A stretch of DNA of 64,000 bases from Thioalkalivibrio sp. ALJ21 (GTDB lineage: Bacteria > Pseudomonadota > Gammaproteobacteria > Ectothiorhodospirales > Ectothiorhodospiraceae): NCBI RefSeq assembly GCF_000378605.1, contig NZ_KB905156.1, positions 124,001 through 188,000 of the forward strand. Reading direction: 5' to 3'. Below, piece by piece: positions 9,040 through 17,326 of the stretch. Both the position numbers and the translations under genes were made by a program. The notes below the pieces were generated by a model. That model made no database searches and was not told the origin of the DNA. It saw nothing but the letters and a program-made list of their open reading frames with translations. Positions within the stretch are counted from its first letter, which is position 1. Every line of letters starts with the position of its first letter.

Positions 9040-10902
9040 ATGGAAGAGGTCGCCTTTACCCTGGAGATGGGGATCGTGTTCGGCCTGCTGGGCCTGACGA
9101 TCCTGCTGTTCGTCACCGAGGTCATCCGGATCGATCTGGCGGCGCTGAGCGTGCTGTTCCTGCTCGGCATGGTCGCGCTGGTGCCGGGGGTGGCGCCGAT
9201 CGTCGAGGGCGAGGAACTGTTCTCGGGCTTCGCCTCGAACGCGGTGATCGCGATCATCGCGGTGATGATCATCGGCGCGGGCCTCGACCGTTCAGGCGTA
9301 ATGAACCGCCTGGCGGACCTGATCCTGCGCTTCGGCGGCCAGACCGAACGCCGGGTGATGGCCACGACCTCCGGCGCGGTGGGGGTGATCACCAGCTTCA
9401 TGCAGAACATCGGGGCCGCCGCCCTGTTCATGCCCGTGATCAACCGCATCGGTGCGGCGGCGCGCATCCCGCGCTCGCGGCTGCTGATGCCCATGGGCTT
9501 TGCCGCGATCGTCGGCGGCACCCTGACGCTCGTCGCCTCCAGCCCGCTGATCCTGCTGAATGACCTGATGCCCGGGCACCTGGACGACTTCGGGCTGTTC
9601 GACGTAACCCCGATCGGGCTGGCGCTGCTGGCCACACTGATCCTCTACTTCGCGATCCTCGGACACTGGGTCCTGCCGGCCCGCGATCCGCGGGCCGAGG
9701 ACCCGGACGAGAGCCGGGTGCAGACCACCTCGGCCTGGTTCCGCGACGTCTACGGGATGGACTTCGGCGTGCGCGAGGCGCGTCTGGGCGAGGACAGCTC
9801 ACTGGCCGGGATGCGCGTGGGCGACTTCGAGGCGGCCTTCGGGGTGCATGTGGTGGGAGTGACCACGGGTGACGAGACGCGTATCGAGCCGAACCGCGAG
9901 ATCGAACTGGAACGCGGAGCGCATCTCGCCATCCTCGGCCCGGTCACCACCATCGAGAAGACCTGCGACAGCACCGGCACGATTCTCAAGGACGAACTGG
10001 ACGTGTTCGCGCGTGCGATGTCGGCCCGTTACGCCGGAATTGCCGAGGTAATCATCCCACCGGGCTCCGACCTGATCGGCCAGACCGTGCGCGACAAGGG
10101 CATGCGCCGTACCTACGGGATCTCGGTGCTGCGTATCCAGCGCGGGGAGGACCGGATCATCGACGAGGTCCCGGACACCCCGCTCAAGGCTGGCGACACC
10201 CTGGTCGTGCACACCCCGTGGGAAAACCTGCAGGCGCTGGAGGACGACCGCGACTTCGTCGTGGTCACCAGCCGCTACCCGCGCCGCCGGCGCGAGGAAC
10301 CCGCTACCCATCGGCCACTGGCCGCACTCGGGTCGCTGGCACTGGGCCTGGGGCTGGTGCTGTTCACAGACCTGCCGCTGGCACTGGCCCTGCTGGGCGG
10401 GGCCCTGGGAATGATCTTCACCGGTGTGATCGGCATGGACGAGGCCTATCGGGGCATCAGCTGGAAGACGGTATTTCTGCTGGCCTCGCTGATCCCGCTG
10501 GGGCTTGCGGTGGAAAACTCCGGGGCCGGCGAGTGGATCGCGACCAACGGCATGGCGCAGCTGGAGGGAATGCCGGTCTGGGTGCTGCAGGTCGCGGTGT
10601 TCCTGCTGACCACCTTCTTCACGCTGGTGATGTCGAATGTGGGCGCCACCGTGCTGCTGGTGCCGCTGGCGGTCAGCTTCGCCACCGTCGCCCAGGGCGT
10701 CGGCATCGATGCCGATCCACGGGTTTTCGCGCTGATCGTCGCGATTGCCGCGTCCAACTCGTTCCTGTTGCCCACCCATCAGGTGAACGCCCTGATCATG
10801 GACCCGGGCGGCTACCGCGTGGCCGACTACCTCCGCGCCGGCGCGCTGATGACCCTGCTGTTCATGGTCGTCTCGCTGATGGTGATCAACCTGATCTTCT
10901 GA
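9040..10902 (+). CDS. SLC13 family permease with two RCK-C (TrkA-C) domains
   Basis: About 620 residues starting MEEVAFTLEMG, 16 bp after proS. An N-terminal bundle of hydrophobic helices (to about residue 210) is followed by a soluble middle with two RCK-C-like repeats (about 230-300 and 320-395, containing ARLGEDSSLAGMRVGD and IPPGSDLIGQTVRDKG). A second membrane half contains SNVGATVLLVPLA and ASNSFLLPTHQVNALIM, typical of the divalent anion:sodium symporter/ArsB fold. Proteins of this layout move sulfate, dicarboxylates or other anions, the RCK-C pair probably sensing a ligand. The exact substrate cannot be read from sequence. An in-frame extension to 8923 inside proS is not believed. Confidence 0.88.
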   Translation: MEEVAFTLEMGIVFGLLGLTILLFVTEVIRIDLAALSVLFLLGMVALVPGVAPIVEGEELFSGFASNAVIAIIAVMIIGAGLDRSGVMNRLADLILRFGGQTERRVMATTSGAVGVITSFMQNIGAAALFMPVINRIGAAARIPRSRLLMPMGFAAIVGGTLTLVASSPLILLNDLMPGHLDDFGLFDVTPIGLALLATLILYFAILGHWVLPARDPRAEDPDESRVQTTSAWFRDVYGMDFGVREARLGEDSSLAGMRVGDFEAAFGVHVVGVTTGDETRIEPNREIELERGAHLAILGPVTTIEKTCDSTGTILKDELDVFARAMSARYAGIAEVIIPPGSDLIGQTVRDKGMRRTYGISVLRIQRGEDRIIDEVPDTPLKAGDTLVVHTPWENLQALEDDRDFVVVTSRYPRRRREEPATHRPLAALGSLALGLGLVLFTDLPLALALLGGALGMIFTGVIGMDEAYRGISWKTVFLLASLIPLGLAVENSGAGEWIATNGMAQLEGMPVWVLQVAVFLLTTFFTLVMSNVGATVLLVPLAVSFATVAQGVGIDADPRVFALIVAIAASNSFLLPTHQVNALIMDPGGYRVADYLRAGALMTLLFMVVSLMVINLIF

Positions 10903-10931
10903 CCGCGTCTGTCCGCTCCCTTGGGCAGCCC

Positions 10932-11648
10932 TCAGGGCGTCGTCGCGCGCCAGCGGCAGGCCCCACCCACGGCCTCGTCCAGCGTGCGCAGCAAGGCCTC
11001 GTGCGCGGCCTGTTCGCCGGCATCGGGCTCGATCACCGGCAGGGGCTTGCCGGAACGCTGCGCGCGTACCGGGGCGCCGGCCTCGGCACCCCCCTCGCCC
11101 CCGGCGTCCAGGCCGAGGGCGACCTGTCCCCCGGTCATCGCCAGATAGACATCCGCCAGTAGCTCGGCATCGAGCAGCGCGCCGTGCAGCGTGCGTCCGG
11201 AGGCATCGATCTCGTAGCGCTTGCACAGTGCGTCCAGCGAGTTGCGCGTGCCCGGGTGCATACGTCGCGCCATGACCAGCGAATCCAGCACGGTGCAGGC
11301 CTCCGCGAGCTCCGTCACCGGCGCGGCGGCGCCCAGCAGGCGCAGCTCGTGATTGATAAAGCCGACATCAAACGGGGCGTTGTGGATGATCAGCTCGGCC
11401 CCGCGCACAAACTCGATGAACTCGCCAACCACATCGGCAAAACGCGGCTTGTCGGCGAGGAACTCGTTGGTAATCCCGTGGACCTCGATCGCCCCGGCAT
11501 CGATCTCGCGATCCGGCTGCAGGTACTCGTGCAGCTTGCGCCCGGTCGGGCGCCGGTTGTCCAGCTCCAGGCAGCCGATCTCGATGATGCGGTGCCCCTC
11601 GGCCGGCTCCAGGCCGGTGGTCTCGGTATCCAGCACAATCTGTCGCAT
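10932..11648 (-). CDS. dnaQ: DNA polymerase III epsilon subunit, proofreading exonuclease
   Basis: 238 residues, a usual DnaQ length. The DEDDh exonuclease signature is complete: Exo I VLDTETTG (Asp7, Glu9), Exo II HNAPFDVGFIN, and Exo III HGALLDAELLADVY. The C-terminal 65 residues, rich in Ala and Gly and ending ALLRTLDEAVGGACRW, are the flexible tail that tethers the polymerase alpha subunit. It removes mispaired 3' ends during replication. ATG at 11648 begins MRQIVLDTETTG; upstream in-frame codons only add non-conserved residues. It lies on the same strand as rnhA, 190 bp downstream, whereas in E. coli the two are divergent. Confidence 0.95.
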   Translation of the reverse strand: MRQIVLDTETTGLEPAEGHRIIEIGCLELDNRRPTGRKLHEYLQPDREIDAGAIEVHGITNEFLADKPRFADVVGEFIEFVRGAELIIHNAPFDVGFINHELRLLGAAAPVTELAEACTVLDSLVMARRMHPGTRNSLDALCKRYEIDASGRTLHGALLDAELLADVYLAMTGGQVALGLDAGGEGGAEAGAPVRAQRSGKPLPVIEPDAGEQAAHEALLRTLDEAVGGACRWRATTP

Positions 11649-11677
11649 TTCAGTTCTCCGTCGGCTGTCCGGCCAGA

Positions 11678-11703
11678 GGAAACGCCGATTTATCGGCGTT
11701 TCC
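11678..11703. repeat. Perfect hairpin with GGAAACGCCGAT arms upstream of dnaQ
   Basis: Two 12-nt arms (GGAAACGCCGAT and complement) flank TT, giving a near-loopless palindrome 30 bp upstream of the dnaQ start codon. No U-tract follows on either strand, so it is unlikely to be an intrinsic terminator. The GGAAACGC core recurs next to several other genes in this window (34.1, 46.5, 54.8 and 55.1 kb), suggesting a dispersed motif. Confidence 0.6.
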
Positions 11704-11823
11704 TTGCGGCACATGGACGTGTCGCCGGAATCGGCCACCGCAGGTGGTTGATTCCGAAGCAAGCTGCAAATTCCTTTCCCAGTGCAAAATCATACAAAGT
11801 GGTGCAGCGCAGCGTGCGCTGAG

Positions 11824-11840
11824 AAAGCCAGGATGGCTTT
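11824..11840 (-). terminator. Stem-loop at the end of rnhA
   Basis: AAAGCCA-GGA-TGGCTTT forms a 7-bp stem that overlaps the rnhA stop codon. Read on the minus strand it ends in GGCTTTCTC, a weak U-tract. It may be a modest terminator for rnhA, leaving dnaQ dependent on a promoter in the 190-bp gap. Confidence 0.4.
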
Positions 11841-12291
11841 ATTCAGCGCTTCCCAAGAGGGCGTCGATCCCCGCATTGGCCAGCTGGTCGGCGCGCTCGT
11901 TTTCCGGGTGGCCGCTGTGACCGCGCACCCAGTACCACTCGATGTCGTGGCGCGCGGCCTGGGCGTCCAGTGCCTCCCAGAGGTCGCGGTTCTTTACCGG
12001 GGAACCGCTCGCGGATTTCCAGTTGCGGCGTTTCCAGCCGGGCAGCCAGTCGGTCACGCCCTGCTTCACGTATTTCGAATCCGTGACCAGTTCCACCTTG
12101 CAGGGGCGCTTGAGCGTCTCCAGCGCGCGGATCGCGGCGGTCAGCTCCATGCGGTTGTTGGTGGTCTCGGCCTCTGCCCCGTACAGCTCCCGCTCGGTGC
12201 CCTGGTACCGCAGGATTGCGCCCCAGCCACCAGGGCCCGGATTGCCACGACAGGCGCCGTCGGTATAGATGTACACGCGTTCGTCAGCCAT
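11839..12291 (-). CDS. rnhA: Ribonuclease HI
   Basis: 150 residues (E. coli 155). The four catalytic acids are visible: Asp in [16 protein letters not shown], Glu in [10 protein letters not shown], Asp in [11 protein letters not shown] and Asp in NERADQLAN, together with the basic handle [15 protein letters not shown] that grips RNA/DNA hybrids. It cleaves the RNA strand of hybrids such as R-loops and primers. ATG at 12291 overlaps the end of the upstream methyltransferase gene by 8 bp, indicating coupling. This methyltransferase-rnhA pairing is conserved in E. coli (yafS-rnhA). Confidence 0.96.
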   Translation of the reverse strand: MADERVYIYTDGACRGNPGPGGWGAILRYQGTERELYGAEAETTNNRMELTAAIRALETLKRPCKVELVTDSKYVKQGVTDWLPGWKRRNWKSASGSPVKNRDLWEALDAQAARHDIEWYWVRGHSGHPENERADQLANAGIDALLGSAE

Positions 12292-13045
12292 GCGCTCGGC
12301 GGACTCCGGAATGAGGGGAGCGCGAGGATACCAGCCCGGGTCGCAGGCGGGGACCCGGGGTAGCGAAGCGATACTGCGGGGCCGGGCGCAAGGGCAGATC
12401 CACCCGCTTGTGGGCAACGGTCAGGATCACGCTGGCCAGCGGCGGCAGCCCCCGGCGGGTCCAGGCATCCACCGGGGCCAGCCGCTGCTGCCAAGCCTCG
12501 GACAGTCCGGGCGGCAGCAGGCTGAGGCTCCACTGCTCCAGTACCTCCAGGTCGGCGGATTCCATGAACTCGCGGTACTGGCGACGCCGGAGCCCCTCCG
12601 GCAGCGGAGACACGCGCACCCCGCCCTGGTCGCCCAGCTGCAGGCGATTGCCCTCGAGCATGAAGACCATGCCCTCCGGCTCCAGCACGCGCGCGGCCTC
12701 GGCGACCACGGCGGCGGGCAAATCGCTGTAGGAACAGGGATGGGCCAGCACAATGCGGCGCGCACAATCCGACTCCAGTGGCCAGGATTCCGGCTCCGTC
12801 AACAGGCCCGGCCGCGTGGAATCCATGCGCACGATCGGGCCACCCAGGGTATCGGAATCCTCCAGCATCGGGACCGGAGAGAGCTCGATCGCGACCTCCC
12901 CGGGGGCGGGGGCGGCGTGCTGTCGAATCCGTTGCAAAAGCCGCTCGCGTACGCGCCGACCCTGCGGCTTCTCGTACCAGTGAGAAAGCCAGCGCAAAAA
13001 AGGGTCTTGGTGATACTCGGAGTGTGGTTTATCCTTCAGCGCCAT
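12284..13045 (-). CDS. YafS-like SAM-dependent methyltransferase
   Basis: A 253-residue protein of the class I methyltransferase fold, placed as YafS is in E. coli (just upstream of rnhA). The SAM-binding loop is divergent: [16 protein letters not shown] replaces a standard GxGx[14 protein letters not shown]-like and [18 protein letters not shown] segments match motif IV and post-motif strands. Substrate unknown. The C-terminal tail after [12 protein letters not shown] is Arg/Pro-rich and poorly conserved. Its ATG (13045 to 13043) shares two bases with the ATG of divergent mltD, so no intergenic DNA separates the two start codons. The gloB gene found at this place in E. coli is absent. Confidence 0.75.
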   Translation of the reverse strand: MALKDKPHSEYHQDPFLRWLSHWYEKPQGRRVRERLLQRIRQHAAPAPGEVAIELSPVPMLEDSDTLGGPIVRMDSTRPGLLTEPESWPLESDCARRIVLAHPCSYSDLPAAVVAEAARVLEPEGMVFMLEGNRLQLGDQGGVRVSPLPEGLRRRQYREFMESADLEVLEQWSLSLLPPGLSEAWQQRLAPVDAWTRRGLPPLASVILTVAHKRVDLPLRPAPQYRFATPGPRLRPGLVSSRSPHSGVRRAHG

Positions 13046-14630
13046 GATGATCCGACCCCGCTCCCGACTGCCGCTTGGCATTATCCTGGGCCTGGCGACC
13101 CTGCTGGCCTCTGCCTGTAGCCTACACGACTCCGAACGCGCACTGGATACCTCCCAGGTCGACAGGCCTGTGGTGGAGGGGCCGACCCAGGCCGACGTCC
13201 AGGCCGCCATGGAGCGACAGGCCCGCGAGGCGGCCGACCAGGCCGCGGAGACCGACGACCTGTGGGAGCGCACCCGTCTGGGCTTCGGCTTTACCGATGA
13301 CCTGCACCACGAGCGCGTGGAGCGGTACATCGAGCATTACCGCGCCAACCCGCGCATCATCCAGCTCTCCACCGAGCGCGCCGAGCCGTTTGCGTACTTC
13401 ATTCTCTCGGAGATCGAACAGCGCGACATGCCGACCGAACTGCTGCTGCTGCCGATCGTGGAGAGTGGCTTTGCCGCCGAAGCGACCTCCAGCGGTCGTG
13501 CAGCCGGCATCTGGCAGTTCATCCCGGCGACCGGCGACCATTTCGATCTGACGCGCGACCACTGGTACGACGGGCGCCGCGATGTCTATCAGTCCACCCT
13601 CGCCGCGCTGGACTACCTGGAGGCCCTGTATCAGCGCTTCGATGACTGGTACCTGGCCCTGGCGGCCTACAACTTCGGTCAGGGCAACGTGACACGGGCG
13701 ATGGAGCGCAACGCGGCGCGCGGGGAGCCGACCGACTACTGGAGCCTCGAGCTCTCGGCCGAGGCGACCGCCTACGTGCCCCGTCTCCTGGCCCTGCGCG
13801 AGCTGTTTCTGGAGCCCGACGAACACGGGACACAGATTACCCCGATCGCCAATGAACCGGCGTTGGAGCGGATCGAGCCCGGTCGCCAAGCCGATCTCGC
13901 CCTGATCGCCGAGATGATCGGGCTCGAGGCGGATGACCTGAAGCGCCTGAACCCAGGCTATCAGCGCCACGCCACCCATCCGTCGCATGCCCAGCATCTG
14001 TTCATTCCGCACGATGCAGCCGAGACCCTGGAAGTCGCCCTGGCCGAACACGGCGACGATCCACTGATCCGCTTCCGCGAATATACCGTGGCCAGTGGTG
14101 ACAACCTCGGCTCCATCGCCCAGCGCGCCGGTACCCGCGTGGCCGTGCTGCGCGAGATGAACAGTCTCAACGGCGACACCATCCGCGCCGGGCAAACGCT
14201 GAAACTGCCGGTGACCGGGCAGGAAGACGCCGAGATCCAGGTCGCGGCCGCTGCCGAGGCGGGCAAGCTCGACACCTACGAGATCCAGGAAGGCGACAGC
14301 CTGTGGACCATCAGCGAACGCACGGGCATGACCATCAGCGAGCTGCGCGCGGCCAACGAATTGGAGCGCGATGCCATCCTGCGCCCGGGCGACACGCTGC
14401 AGGTCGCCCAAGCCAATGGGGGGAGCGCGTCGGATAACGGCCGCAGCGTGGCCTACGAAGTCCAGCCTGGGGATTCCCTGTCCAGCATTGCCCGTCAGTT
14501 CCAGGTCTCGGTAAGCGACCTGCGCCGTTGGAACTCGCTCAATGGCGACGGCATCCGCGCGGGGGAGACCCTGACGCTCTACGTGGCCGAGGCCGACGAA
14601 GAGGCCATTGCGCGAGCCCGCGACGCCTGA
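13044..14630 (+). CDS. mltD: Membrane-bound lytic murein transglycosylase D
   Basis: 528 residues. An N-terminal lipoprotein signal ends LLASAC, so Cys25 would be lipidated and the protein anchored in the outer membrane. The lysozyme-like SLT domain (about 115-225) has the catalytic Glu140 in PIVESGFAAEA and GIWQFIPATG, plus LALAAYNFGQGNV. Three LysM peptidoglycan-binding repeats follow at about 346-390, 411-454 and 470-514. It cleaves glycan strands to 1,6-anhydro ends during cell wall turnover. The second ATG at 13047 is an equally possible start. It is divergent from the yafS-like gene with overlapping start codons and convergent with hflX. Confidence 0.95.
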   Translation: MMIRPRSRLPLGIILGLATLLASACSLHDSERALDTSQVDRPVVEGPTQADVQAAMERQAREAADQAAETDDLWERTRLGFGFTDDLHHERVERYIEHYRANPRIIQLSTERAEPFAYFILSEIEQRDMPTELLLLPIVESGFAAEATSSGRAAGIWQFIPATGDHFDLTRDHWYDGRRDVYQSTLAALDYLEALYQRFDDWYLALAAYNFGQGNVTRAMERNAARGEPTDYWSLELSAEATAYVPRLLALRELFLEPDEHGTQITPIANEPALERIEPGRQADLALIAEMIGLEADDLKRLNPGYQRHATHPSHAQHLFIPHDAAETLEVALAEHGDDPLIRFREYTVASGDNLGSIAQRAGTRVAVLREMNSLNGDTIRAGQTLKLPVTGQEDAEIQVAAAAEAGKLDTYEIQEGDSLWTISERTGMTISELRAANELERDAILRPGDTLQVAQANGGSASDNGRSVAYEVQPGDSLSSIARQFQVSVSDLRRWNSLNGDGIRAGETLTLYVAEADEEAIARARDA

Positions 14631-14676
14631 CGCGCCGGCGCTCGCGGCCCCTGATGTCGCGCGCCCGTCCGGGTAC

Positions 14677-16002
14677 CTACTGCCCCACCGCGGCCGATGA
14701 GGGCGCGTCGAATACGACCTCGATCTGTTCCGGATTCAGACCGGCATCGCGCACCAGTTGCTGGAAGCGCCGTTGCGGCAGACTCAAGCGCAGCTGGATC
14801 TGACCGTCAGCGGTGGTCTGCTCCGCCTCCACGGCCTTCTCCTCGTAGAGCTGGGCGCGCAACCGACCGGCACTGGCCGGCAGTTCCACCCAGCCCCGCA
14901 TCATCGACTCGGTAAAGGTCTCGGCCAGGCGCTCTTCCAGCGTGGCGATACCCTCGCCCGTATACGCGGACACCCAGAAGACGTCATCGCCGGAGCCGAA
15001 GCGGGCCTCGGCGGCATCCGGGGCCGACTCCAGTCGGTCAATCTTGTTGTAGACCCGCCAGCAGGGGACATCCTGCGCGCCGATCTCCTCCAGCACCGCA
15101 TCGACCTGGTGGATGCGCGCCTCGCGTTCGGGGTCGGCGGCGTCGATCACGTGCAGCAGCAGCGCGGCCTCGCGGGTCTCGGTCAGGGTCGCCTTGAAGG
15201 CCGCCACCAGTTCATGTGGCAGGTCGCGCACGAAGCCGACGGTGTCCGCCAGGATCAGCGACTGGTGCGGAGCCAGGTCGAGGCGTCGCAGGGTCGGATC
15301 CAGGGTCGCGAACAGCTGATCCGCCTCGTACACATCCGAGTGGGTCAGGCGGTTGAACAGCGTGGACTTGCCGGCGTTGGTATAGCCCACCAGGGACACG
15401 GTCGGGATCTCGTTGCGCAGGCGTGCCTGGCGCCCCTGCTCGCGGGTGCGCTCGACCTTCTCCAGACGTCGTTCGATGTGCTTGATGCGCGCCGCCAGCA
15501 GGCGGCGGTCGGTTTCGAGCTGGGTTTCCCCCGGCCCGCGCAGGCCAATGCCGCCCTTCTGCCGTTCCAGGTGAGTCCAGCCGCGCACCAGCCGCGTGGC
15601 CATGTGCCGCAACTGGGCCAGCTCGACCTGCAGCTTGCCTTCGTGCGAACGCGCGCGCTGGGCGAAGATATCGAGGATCAGGCCTGCCCGATCCAGTACC
15701 CGGCACTGCAGGTGGCGTTCGAGGTTGCGTTCCTGGCTGGGCGAGAGGGCGTGGTTGAAGATCACCACATCGGCTCCATGGGCCTCGACCGCGGCGCGAA
15801 TCTCGTCGGCCTTGCCGGCGCCTACGAACAGGCGGGGGTGCGGGCGGTCACGTGAACCACGGACGAGCTCCAGCACATCGGCGCCGGCGGAGCGGACCAG
15901 CTCGTCGAATTCCTGGACCTGGGCCTCGATGTCGGGGTTTTCGCCGATGGCCAGCGCCACCAGCACGGCGCGATCGCCGGCGCTATCGGGACGCTCAAAC
16001 AA
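14677..16002 (-). CDS. hflX: Ribosome-associated GTPase HflX
   Basis: 441 residues. The N-terminal HflX domain includes LFVGAGKADEIRAAVEAHGADVVIFNHALSP split over about 57-87 and a coiled linker with GIGLRGPGETQLETDRR. The GTPase domain shows G1 GYTNAGKST, G2/G3 ATLDPT and DTVGFVRDLP, and G4 NKIDRLES. It splits stalled or heat-damaged 70S ribosomes. The start is an unusual TTG at 16002, supported by GGGAGG about 10 nt upstream; no in-frame ATG is better placed. It is the last gene of the superoperon, 24 bp after hfq. Confidence 0.95.
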   Translation of the reverse strand: MFERPDSAGDRAVLVALAIGENPDIEAQVQEFDELVRSAGADVLELVRGSRDRPHPRLFVGAGKADEIRAAVEAHGADVVIFNHALSPSQERNLERHLQCRVLDRAGLILDIFAQRARSHEGKLQVELAQLRHMATRLVRGWTHLERQKGGIGLRGPGETQLETDRRLLAARIKHIERRLEKVERTREQGRQARLRNEIPTVSLVGYTNAGKSTLFNRLTHSDVYEADQLFATLDPTLRRLDLAPHQSLILADTVGFVRDLPHELVAAFKATLTETREAALLLHVIDAADPEREARIHQVDAVLEEIGAQDVPCWRVYNKIDRLESAPDAAEARFGSGDDVFWVSAYTGEGIATLEERLAETFTESMMRGWVELPASAGRLRAQLYEEKAVEAEQTTADGQIQLRLSLPQRRFQQLVRDAGLNPEQIEVVFDAPSSAAVGQ

Positions 16003-16026
16003 AAAAGACGAACCTCCCGCGCATGC

Positions 16027-16281
16027 TCAAGCCTCCGCCTCGGCGGTAGCGGCCTCTTCGCCCTCGGTATTCATGCGCACCTGGCGGGACGGGACGATGG
16101 TCGAGATCGCATGCTTGTACACCATCTGCGAAACGGTGCTTCGCAGCAGCACCACGAACTGATCGAAGGACTCGATCTGTCCCTGCAGCTTGATGCCGTT
16201 GACCAGATAGATCGAGACCGGCACACGGTCCCGACGCAGCGCGTTCAGGAAGGGTTCCTGCAGCATTTGCCCTTTGGCCAT
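16027..16281 (-). CDS. hfq: RNA chaperone Hfq
   Basis: 84 residues, starting [17 protein letters not shown]. The Sm1 motif ([28 protein letters not shown] split over about 19-46) and the Sm2 signature ([13 protein letters not shown]) are intact. Gln8, Phe42 and the KH of YKHAIS, which bind U-rich RNA, are present. The C-terminal tail is short and acidic ([14 protein letters not shown]). It forms a hexamer pairing small RNAs with mRNAs. The ATG has AAGGAA upstream. Located between miaA and hflX as in most gammaproteobacteria. Confidence 0.98.
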   Translation of the reverse strand: MAKGQMLQEPFLNALRRDRVPVSIYLVNGIKLQGQIESFDQFVVLLRSTVSQMVYKHAISTIVPSRQVRMNTEGEEAATAEAEA

Positions 16282-16375
16282 CAGTGCGTTCCTTGGTTGT
16301 TATTCTTCAGCTCGCCACACGCCAAAAGCTCCTCCACCAAGCCCTGGCGGCGCCCTCTCAGAGAGTAGCACATCA

Positions 16376-17320
16376 CTACTGGAAGTCTGCGCGGCGAATC
16401 ACGTTCAACACTTCCGACCGATCGACCGTGGACGCGTTCAATCGCGCATGCAGGGGGAATCGCCGCAGGCCGGTCAGCTGGCGCTTGGCCAGTTGCCGGG
16501 TGGCGGCGATCGCCCGCTCGCGGAACTGCACAAAGTCGAGCTCTCCGGCCAGCCACTGCCAACCCTGACGGTAGCCCACCGCACGCTGGGAGGGATGCTC
16601 CGCCGTCAGCGCGGGACGCTGCTGCAGGGCCATCAGTTCATCGACGAACCCGACCTCCAGCATCGCGTCGAAGCGACGGGCGATCCGTTCGCGCAGGACG
16701 TCGCGATCCTCCGGCCACAAGGCCAGTGACACCCAGCCCTCCGGCACGCGGGCCGCCGCACCCTGCTGAAAGCTGGACAGCGGCCGCCCGGTCGCCTCGA
16801 AGACCTCCAGCGCCCGCAGGATGCGCTGCGGGTCGTTCGGGTGGATACGCGCCGCGGCCTCGGGATCCACCCTGGCGAGTTCGCGATGCAGGGCCTGTCC
16901 GCCCTCCACGTCCAGGCGCGCGCGCACTTGTTCACGCACTACATCCGGTACCTCGGGGATCTCGTCGAAACCATCCAGCAGGGCACGCAGGTACAGCAAG
17001 GTACCGCCCACCAGCAAAGCCGTCCGGCCACGCGCGTGGATCCCGGCGATCACCTCCCGGGCGTCGCGCGCGAAGTCGGCGGCACTGTAGGTGTCCTCCG
17101 GGTCGCGGATATCCAGCAGGTGATGCGGCACGCGGGCTCGCTCCTCTGCAGTGGGCTTCGCGGTGCCGATATCCATGCCGCGATAGACCAATGCGGAGTC
17201 GACGCTGACGATCTCGCCCTCCAGCGACTCGGCGAGCGCCAGCGACAACGCGGTCTTGCCCGAGGCCGTCGGTCCGGCCAGGATCACCACCGGCGGGCGG
17301 CCGGGTCCGAGTGCGTCCAT
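16376..17320 (-). CDS. miaA: tRNA dimethylallyltransferase
   Basis: 314 residues. Near the N-terminus is the P-loop GPTASGKTALS, followed by SVDSALVYRGMDIGTAKP, the conserved substrate segment, and HHLLDIRDPEDTYSAADFARD. The C-terminal part has GYRQGWQWLAGE and RQLAKRQLTGLRRF, which contact the anticodon arm. It transfers dimethylallyl to A37 of tRNAs reading U-starting codons. It begins 6 bp after the mutL stop codon, indicating cotranscription; hfq follows after 94 bp. Confidence 0.97.
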   Translation of the reverse strand: MDALGPGRPPVVILAGPTASGKTALSLALAESLEGEIVSVDSALVYRGMDIGTAKPTAEERARVPHHLLDIRDPEDTYSAADFARDAREVIAGIHARGRTALLVGGTLLYLRALLDGFDEIPEVPDVVREQVRARLDVEGGQALHRELARVDPEAAARIHPNDPQRILRALEVFEATGRPLSSFQQGAAARVPEGWVSLALWPEDRDVLRERIARRFDAMLEVGFVDELMALQQRPALTAEHPSQRAVGYRQGWQWLAGELDFVQFRERAIAATRQLAKRQLTGLRRFPLHARLNASTVDRSEVLNVIRRADFQ

Positions 17321-17326
17321 TGATCG

